The notes below the pieces were generated by a model. The model worked only from the letters and a program-made list of their open reading frames with translations. It was not told where the DNA came from and made no database searches. Below, piece by piece: positions 39,196-43,016 of a DNA stretch of 43,016 bases (position 1 is its first letter; the number at the start of each line of letters is the position of its first letter). Origin of the DNA: Candidatus Omnitrophota bacterium. GTDB taxonomy: Bacteria > Omnitrophota > Gorgyraeia > Gygaellales > Profunditerraquicolaceae. The translations under genes and the position numbers were made by a program. The stretch spans positions 1 to 43,016 of the forward strand of contig JAKLQX010000016.1 of NCBI GenBank assembly GCA_022013085.1. The letters are read 5' to 3'.

Positions 39196-39903
39196 ATGGA
39201 AGAGATCTTTTTAGAAGCAGAGCTAAGAGAGGGAAAAGGAAGAGCTAAGGCTAAGGATTTAAGGGATAGCGGATATTTGCCTTCGGTGGTTTATTCCCAT
39301 GGTAAAGATGCCTTATCAATAAAGTTTTCTAAGAGTGCGCTTTTAAAATTGGTGCATCAGCATCGCTTAGAGAGCAGTATTATTAATATAAAGATTAATG
39401 ATGAAAAAAAGGCAAAGGCAAGGCCCTGTTTGATTAAAGAGATTCAGTATGATCCGGTGCATGAGGATATTATCCATGTAGATTTTAATGAGATCTCTCT
39501 TACAGAAGCAATTAAAGTTAATGTTCCTGTTGAAACTAAGGGTGAGTCTGTAGGGGTAAAACAGGAAGGTGGTTCTTTAGAGCATTTACTTTGGGAGATA
39601 GAAGTAGAGTGTTTACCTACAAATATTCCTAAAAATATTGAAGTAGATATTACTGCTTTAAAGTTGGGTGAAGCTATTCATATTAAGGATATAGTTTTCC
39701 CGTCCGGCGTTAAACCTTTGAATGATCCTGCGGCAATTGTTTTACATGTTGCTGCTCCGATGAAGGAAGAGGCATCAGCTGAGGCAATTGAAGGAGAGGC
39801 CAAGCAGGAGCCCGAGGTAATCAAGGAAAAGAAAGAAGTGCCTACTGAAGGCGCTGCTGAAGAAGGCAAAGAAGCTAAAGAAGAGAAAAAAGAGAAGAAG
39901 TGA
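39196..39903 (+). CDS. rplY: 50S ribosomal protein L25 (CTC family)
   Basis: L25/CTC binds 5S rRNA. The 235 residues include the L25 domain (LEAELREGKGRAKAKDLRDSG, VVYSHGKDALSIKF, IKEIQYDPVHEDIIHVDF) and the longer CTC-type C-terminal beta domain, then a charged Glu/Lys tail from about 195 onward (EGEAKQEPEVIKEKKE). The AGGAGAG is well placed. It follows prs and is followed by a TTCGAC repeat and pth. Confidence 0.94.
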   Translation: MEEIFLEAELREGKGRAKAKDLRDSGYLPSVVYSHGKDALSIKFSKSALLKLVHQHRLESSIINIKINDEKKAKARPCLIKEIQYDPVHEDIIHVDFNEISLTEAIKVNVPVETKGESVGVKQEGGSLEHLLWEIEVECLPTNIPKNIEVDITALKLGEAIHIKDIVFPSGVKPLNDPAAIVLHVAAPMKEEASAEAIEGEAKQEPEVIKEKKEVPTEGAAEEGKEAKEEKKEKK

Positions 39904-39906
39904 TGA

Positions 39907-39965
39907 TTCGACAGGCTCAGCATGGTTTGAAGCATGGTGAGTGGAATCGAACCAAGCGAGTCGAA
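39907..39965. repeat. TTCGAC-GTCGAA inverted repeat element
   Basis: TTCGACAGGCTCAG at the left and GCGAGTCGAA at the right are imperfect inverted ends of a 59-bp element lying between the rplY stop and the pth start. The final GAAGG touches the ATG at 39968. Confidence 0.65.
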
Positions 39966-39967
39966 GG

Positions 39968-40603
39968 ATGAAATTAATTGTGGGTTTGGGTAATCCAGGT
40001 TTAATTTATGCGTTTACCCGGCATAATATAGGATTTCAAGTTGTAAAATCTTTAGCCCGTTCTTTAAAAATTGATCTTAAAAGAGATCGTTTAGTTTATT
40101 CCATCGCAGGTAAAAGTAAGTGCGCCTCTGGCAATATCATATTAGCTATGCCGCAGACCTTTATGAATTTAAGCGGTGTGGCAGTTAAGGCCTGTTTTAA
40201 GAAATTTAAAGTATCACCAGCTGATCTTTTGGTAATCTGCGATGACTTGGATTTGGAGTTGGGCAGAATAAAGATTCGTCCCGGTGGATCAAGTAATGGA
40301 CAGCGGGGGTTAGATTCGATTATTGAGCATATTGGTACGCAGGAGTTTAGCCGTTTGCGTATCGGTATTGGCCGTCCGAGTAAATCAACGGACGCCGCAA
40401 AATATGTGCTTACAAGTTTTTTAAGGAAAGAAAAAGCATTAGTTGAGCTGGCGAAAGAAAACTCTGCTAATTGCTGTCTTTCTTGGGTAGAAAAGGGAGT
40501 AGTTGAAACTATGAATATATTTAATCCCGCACCTTCGGTATATTTAGATAATAGAAGGAGTGAGGTAAAATTAATTAACAGAAAGAAGGTGCGGGATGAA
40601 TAA
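39968..40603 (+). CDS. pth: Peptidyl-tRNA hydrolase
   Basis: Pth cleaves peptidyl-tRNA released from stalled ribosomes. I use the ATG at 39968, which gives the family start MKLIVGLGNPG; the track's GTG at 39941 would add residues from a repeat. The 211 residues show TRHNIGFQVV with the catalytic His, MPQTFMNLSG, CDDLDLELGRIKIRPGGSSNGQRGLDSI and IGTQEFSRLRIGIGRP. The C-terminal 25 residues come from a CCCGCACCTT element that also reaches into rpsF. Eight bases overlap rpsF. Confidence 0.94.
   Translation: MKLIVGLGNPGLIYAFTRHNIGFQVVKSLARSLKIDLKRDRLVYSIAGKSKCASGNIILAMPQTFMNLSGVAVKACFKKFKVSPADLLVICDDLDLELGRIKIRPGGSSNGQRGLDSIIEHIGTQEFSRLRIGIGRPSKSTDAAKYVLTSFLRKEKALVELAKENSANCCLSWVEKGVVETMNIFNPAPSVYLDNRRSEVKLINRKKVRDE
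40524..40597. repeat. CCCGCACCTT element, copy 3
   Basis: Perfect 13-bp arms ATCCCGCACCTTC and GAAGGTGCGGGAT enclose a 48-bp interior similar to copy 1. The element encodes the end of Pth and contributes the Shine-Dalgarno and the first two bases of the ATG of rpsF. Confidence 0.85.
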
Positions 40604-40883
40604 GTATGAAGTAATGGCAGTTGTTAAGCCGGATTTATCCGATGAAGAGAAAAAGGTGTTATTTAAACAGATTGATGACGCTGTAATTAAGTATAAAGGT
40701 GAGATCTCGCAATCCGGAGTCTGGGCTGAGAATCGCAAGCTTTGTTTTCCTATTTCAAAGTTTAACGAGGGGATCTATTATCTGGTTGCTTTTACTGCTC
40801 CGTCAGCGGCGATCAAAGAGATTCGTAGCACCTACAAGCTTAATGAGAATATTTTAAGGGTGTTAGTTACCCTTATGTCTTAA
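40596..40883 (+). CDS. rpsF: 30S ribosomal protein S6
   Basis: S6 binds S18 on the platform of the 30S subunit. The 95 residues show the family pattern MNKYEVMAVVKPDLSDEEK, a WAENRKLCFPISKFNEGIYYLVAFTA middle and YKLNENILRVLVT at the end. The start ATG lies on the edge of the palindromic element, whose GAAGG provides the Shine-Dalgarno. It is followed by ssb and rpsR as in most bacteria. Confidence 0.95.
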   Translation: MNKYEVMAVVKPDLSDEEKKVLFKQIDDAVIKYKGEISQSGVWAENRKLCFPISKFNEGIYYLVAFTAPSAAIKEIRSTYKLNENILRVLVTLMS

Positions 40884-40905
40884 ATGAAAAATAAGGAGCA
40901 TTTAT

Positions 40906-41349
40906 ATGGCTAGCTATAACAAGGTATTATTAATGGGTAATCTTACTAAGGATCCTGAGTTGCGCTATACTCCGCAAGGTATAGCCGTAGTTAATCTGCG
41001 TTTAGCAGTAAACCGTAAATATCGCACTAAAGATCAGGAATTAAAAGAAGAGGTTTGTTTTATTACAGCAGTGGTTTGGAGTAAGCAGGCAGAGACTTGT
41101 AATCAGTATTTGCATAAAGGAAGTAGTGTTTTTATTGAGGGAAGATTACAGTCGCGCTCTTGGGAGGATACAGCTGGAGCTAAGCGATCTGTAATTGAAG
41201 TCAGGGCAGAGCGCGTACAATTTATGGGTGCGCCAACTGCTAAGGTGCAAAGTCAAACTAGTGAGGTGCATACGGAGCCGCCGGTTGAGGGGCCTAGCAG
41301 TGAATTAACATGGTTAGCAGAAAGCGAGGACGAAGCGCATGAAAGTTAA
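40906..41349 (+). CDS. ssb: Single-stranded DNA-binding protein
   Basis: SSB coats single-stranded DNA and recruits repair proteins. The 147 residues have a normal OB fold (SYNKVLLMGNLTKDPELRYTP, VVNLRLAVNRKY, CFITAVVWSKQAETCNQYL, VFIEGRLQSRSWED) and a short tail. The end reads SELTWLAESEDEAHES, with acidic residues but without the hydrophobic tip DDDIPF that usually binds partners. It overlaps rpsR by 11 nt. An AAGGAG is eight bases upstream. Confidence 0.93.
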   Translation: MASYNKVLLMGNLTKDPELRYTPQGIAVVNLRLAVNRKYRTKDQELKEEVCFITAVVWSKQAETCNQYLHKGSSVFIEGRLQSRSWEDTAGAKRSVIEVRAERVQFMGAPTAKVQSQTSEVHTEPPVEGPSSELTWLAESEDEAHES

Positions 41350-41614
41350 GACCAGGGGTTTTGGAAAAGATAAGAAAATTATTAAGAAAAAAAAGGATTT
41401 GCACGGGCCGGTAAGAAAAAGATTTTGCCGATTCTGCGCAGATAAATTAGGCAGTATTGATTACAAGGATATTAAGAGATTAGAGGTATTTATTACCGAG
41501 AAAGGTAAAATCAACTCTAGCCGTTTTTCTGGTAATTGCGCCAGGCATCAGCGCAGAATCAGGGAGTTGATTAATAAAGCCAGATTTCTTGCTCTTCTTC
41601 CTTATATCCGCTAA
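41339..41614 (+). CDS. rpsR: 30S ribosomal protein S18
   Basis: S18 pairs with S6 in the 30S platform. The 91 residues contain CRFCADKLGSIDYKDIKRLEVFI and the signature GNCARHQRRIRELINKARFLALLPYI. The N-terminal part is basic and slightly longer than usual. Its ATG overlaps ssb, so the two are coupled. Confidence 0.95.
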   Translation: MKVKTRGFGKDKKIIKKKKDLHGPVRKRFCRFCADKLGSIDYKDIKRLEVFITEKGKINSSRFSGNCARHQRRIRELINKARFLALLPYIR

Positions 41615-41624
41615 TATAAAAGCT

Positions 41625-42068
41625 ATGGAAGTAATTTTAAAGAAGGATGTAGATAAAATTGGCAAGGCAGGAGCGGTAGTTAATGTTAAAGAAGGGTTTG
41701 CCAGGAATTTTTTATTCCCCCATGATTTAGCCCAGCCGGTTACAGATGCTATTCTTAAGAAATTGGAGCAAGATGCGTTAGTTAAGTCAGCGCAATCCGC
41801 TAAAATTAAAGAAGAGGCTGTTAAGCTTGAAGAACGGTTAAGTAAATTATCTCTGGCGATTAAAGTCCTAACTCAAGGCGAGGAGAAATTATACGGTAGT
41901 ATAAATGTTTTTGAGATTTCTCTTGCCTTAAAAGAAGAAGGTTTCGATATCGATAAAAATCTTATTGATCTGTCCGAACCAATAAAGGTTTTAGGGGTTT
42001 ATGAAGTTTTGATAAAGCTTCATGCGGAAGTAACCGCTAAAGTTAAATTATCAATAGTTAAGAAGTAA
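41625..42068 (+). CDS. rplI: 50S ribosomal protein L9
   Basis: L9 binds 23S rRNA near the base of the L1 stalk. I start at the ATG at 41625, because the track's first 12 residues overlap rpsR and do not fit the family start MEVILKKDVDKIGKAG. The 147 residues show GAVVNVKEGFARNFLFPHDLA, a long connecting helix and a C-domain with GEEKLYGSINVFEISLAL. rpsR lies 10 nt upstream. Confidence 0.95.
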   Translation: MEVILKKDVDKIGKAGAVVNVKEGFARNFLFPHDLAQPVTDAILKKLEQDALVKSAQSAKIKEEAVKLEERLSKLSLAIKVLTQGEEKLYGSINVFEISLALKEEGFDIDKNLIDLSEPIKVLGVYEVLIKLHAEVTAKVKLSIVKK

Positions 42069-42081
42069 GGAATTTTTTTCT

Positions 42082-43016
42082 ATGCCACAAGATTTAATTC
42101 TAGATAAAATCCCTCCACAGAACTTAGAGGCTGAAATGGCTGTGCTAGGTTCAATGCTTTTGGATGAAGAAGCTGTATCTGTAGCTATTGAGAAGCTAGA
42201 TAGCGGATGTTTTTATAAAGATACCCATAGAAAGATCTTTCAAGCGATTTCTGACCTTTTTAATGCTAATAAAGCCATTGATTTAATCACTCTGATTGAT
42301 GCTTTAAAAAAAGACGGTACACTTGAAGAGGTAGGTGGCGCAAGCTATCTTACCAGCCTTGCCAATGCTGTGCCTACTGCTGCTAATATCAACCATTACG
42401 CCAATATTGTTCGTGAAAGGTATATATTAAGAACTTTAATTACTAATTCGACTAAGATTATCTCTGTTTGTCATGAGAGCCAAGGTAATATTGCTGAGAT
42501 TGTAGATACTGCTGAAAAGCTTATCTTTGAGGTTAGCGATAGAAGGAACCAGGGCACTTATCTGCATTTAAAAGAGATTGTCAAAGATAGCATTGAAACA
42601 ATTGATAGGCTTTATCAGAATAAGGCGCATGTTACTGGTATCCCTACAGGTTATGTAGATTTTGATATTAAAACTGCAGGTTTGCAGCCATCTGATTTAA
42701 TTATTATTGCTGGAAGGCCCTCCATGGGAAAGAGCGCTTTTGCTTTAGGTATTGCTGAATATGCCGGAGTAATTGAGAAGGTACCTACTGCGATTTTTAG
42801 TTTAGAGATGTCTAAAGAGCAATTGGGCCAAAGAATGCTTTGTTCACATGCGCGGGTAGATGCGCATAAAGTAAGAACAGGCTATCTTGCTACTAGCGAT
42901 TGGCCGCGTCTTACTGCCGCGGCAGGAAAACTTTCTGAAGCTCCAATTTACATTGATGATACGCCGGCTATCTCGGTAATGGAGTTACGCGCCAAAGCGC
43001 GCCGTTTAAAATCACA
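42082..43016 (+). CDS. dnaB: Replicative DNA helicase, partial
   Basis: The reading frame starts MPQDLILDKIPPQNLEAE and is open to the window end (311 codons). The N-terminal DnaB domain has EAEMAVLGSMLLDEEAV and a helical hairpin; a linker helix around 170 leads to the RecA-like ATPase with Walker A AGRPSMGKSAFALGIAEYA and FSLEMSKEQLGQRML. It is the fork helicase of DNA replication. The rest of the gene, including Walker B and the H4 motif, lies outside. The rplI-dnaB order is common in bacteria. Confidence 0.94.
   Translation, partial: MPQDLILDKIPPQNLEAEMAVLGSMLLDEEAVSVAIEKLDSGCFYKDTHRKIFQAISDLFNANKAIDLITLIDALKKDGTLEEVGGASYLTSLANAVPTAANINHYANIVRERYILRTLITNSTKIISVCHESQGNIAEIVDTAEKLIFEVSDRRNQGTYLHLKEIVKDSIETIDRLYQNKAHVTGIPTGYVDFDIKTAGLQPSDLIIIAGRPSMGKSAFALGIAEYAGVIEKVPTAIFSLEMSKEQLGQRMLCSHARVDAHKVRTGYLATSDWPRLTAAAGKLSEAPIYIDDTPAISVMELRAKARRLKS

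Noticed and set aside
1-43016. CRISPR array
   Set aside because: No series of regularly spaced direct repeats was found; the repeats present are dispersed palindromes.

Overview
The window looks like a chromosomal segment of an AT-rich, Gram-negative, uncultivated bacterium. The outer-membrane secretin PilQ, a lipoprotein and signal peptides point to a diderm. The LL-diaminopimelate aminotransferase lysine route, a COX24/AURKAIP1-type mini ribosomal protein, a zinc-ribbon SpoVG and a very dense load of palindromic repeats fit Candidatus Omnitrophota or a near relative. That assignment is inference; no marker here proves it.

Region by region. (1) 1-171: the 5' end of a transposase gene leaving the window on the minus strand. 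(2) 172-7179: a tight + strand biosynthetic run, lysA-dapF-dapA-dapB-dapL (lysine/meso-DAP by the DapL shortcut), then folK, panC and nadX (folate, pantothenate, NAD). (3) 7213-13692: a small duplicated-motif protein, a probably leaderless glycosyltransferase, uvrA and a large exported TPR protein. (4) 13867-23818: a type IV pilus locus: wHTH protein, minor pilin, excisionase-type HTH regulator, PilM-PilN fusion, PilO, PilP-like, PilQ, PilB, PilC, then a major pilin with its own strong promoter and three further prepilins. (5) 23819-31110: an AT-rich accessory island starting at the broken 5' half of a tRNA-Ala(CGC). It holds a PIN-domain toxin with a small unlisted partner ORF, a DUF5678-like/retropepsin pair, two GIY-YIG-like proteins, a TPR remnant, a lipoprotein, a secreted protein, tiny membrane proteins and an IS element. 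(6) 31238-35083: hisG, a 36-residue ribosome-type protein, an exported TPR protein and a split transketolase. (7) 35132-43016: ispE-spoVG-tRNA-Gln-glmU-prs-rplY-pth-rpsF-ssb-rpsR-rplI-dnaB, a housekeeping block whose first part keeps the order known from Bacillus subtilis.

The most unusual signal is not a protein system but the interplay between short palindromic elements and genes. At least three dispersed families occur here: a 61-75 bp element with CCCGCACCTT arms (three copies), a hairpin element ending in AGGAGA (two copies), and a 34-bp perfect palindrome (two copies). They lie inside genes or exactly on gene ends, and supply stop codons, Shine-Dalgarno sequences, a start codon, part of the IspE coding sequence and, by a further in-frame palindrome, most of the leader of one prepilin. 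In the island a separate 31-nt motif precedes three unrelated small genes at an identical distance from the start codon.

All functional calls come from reading motifs in the translated sequence; no database search was possible.
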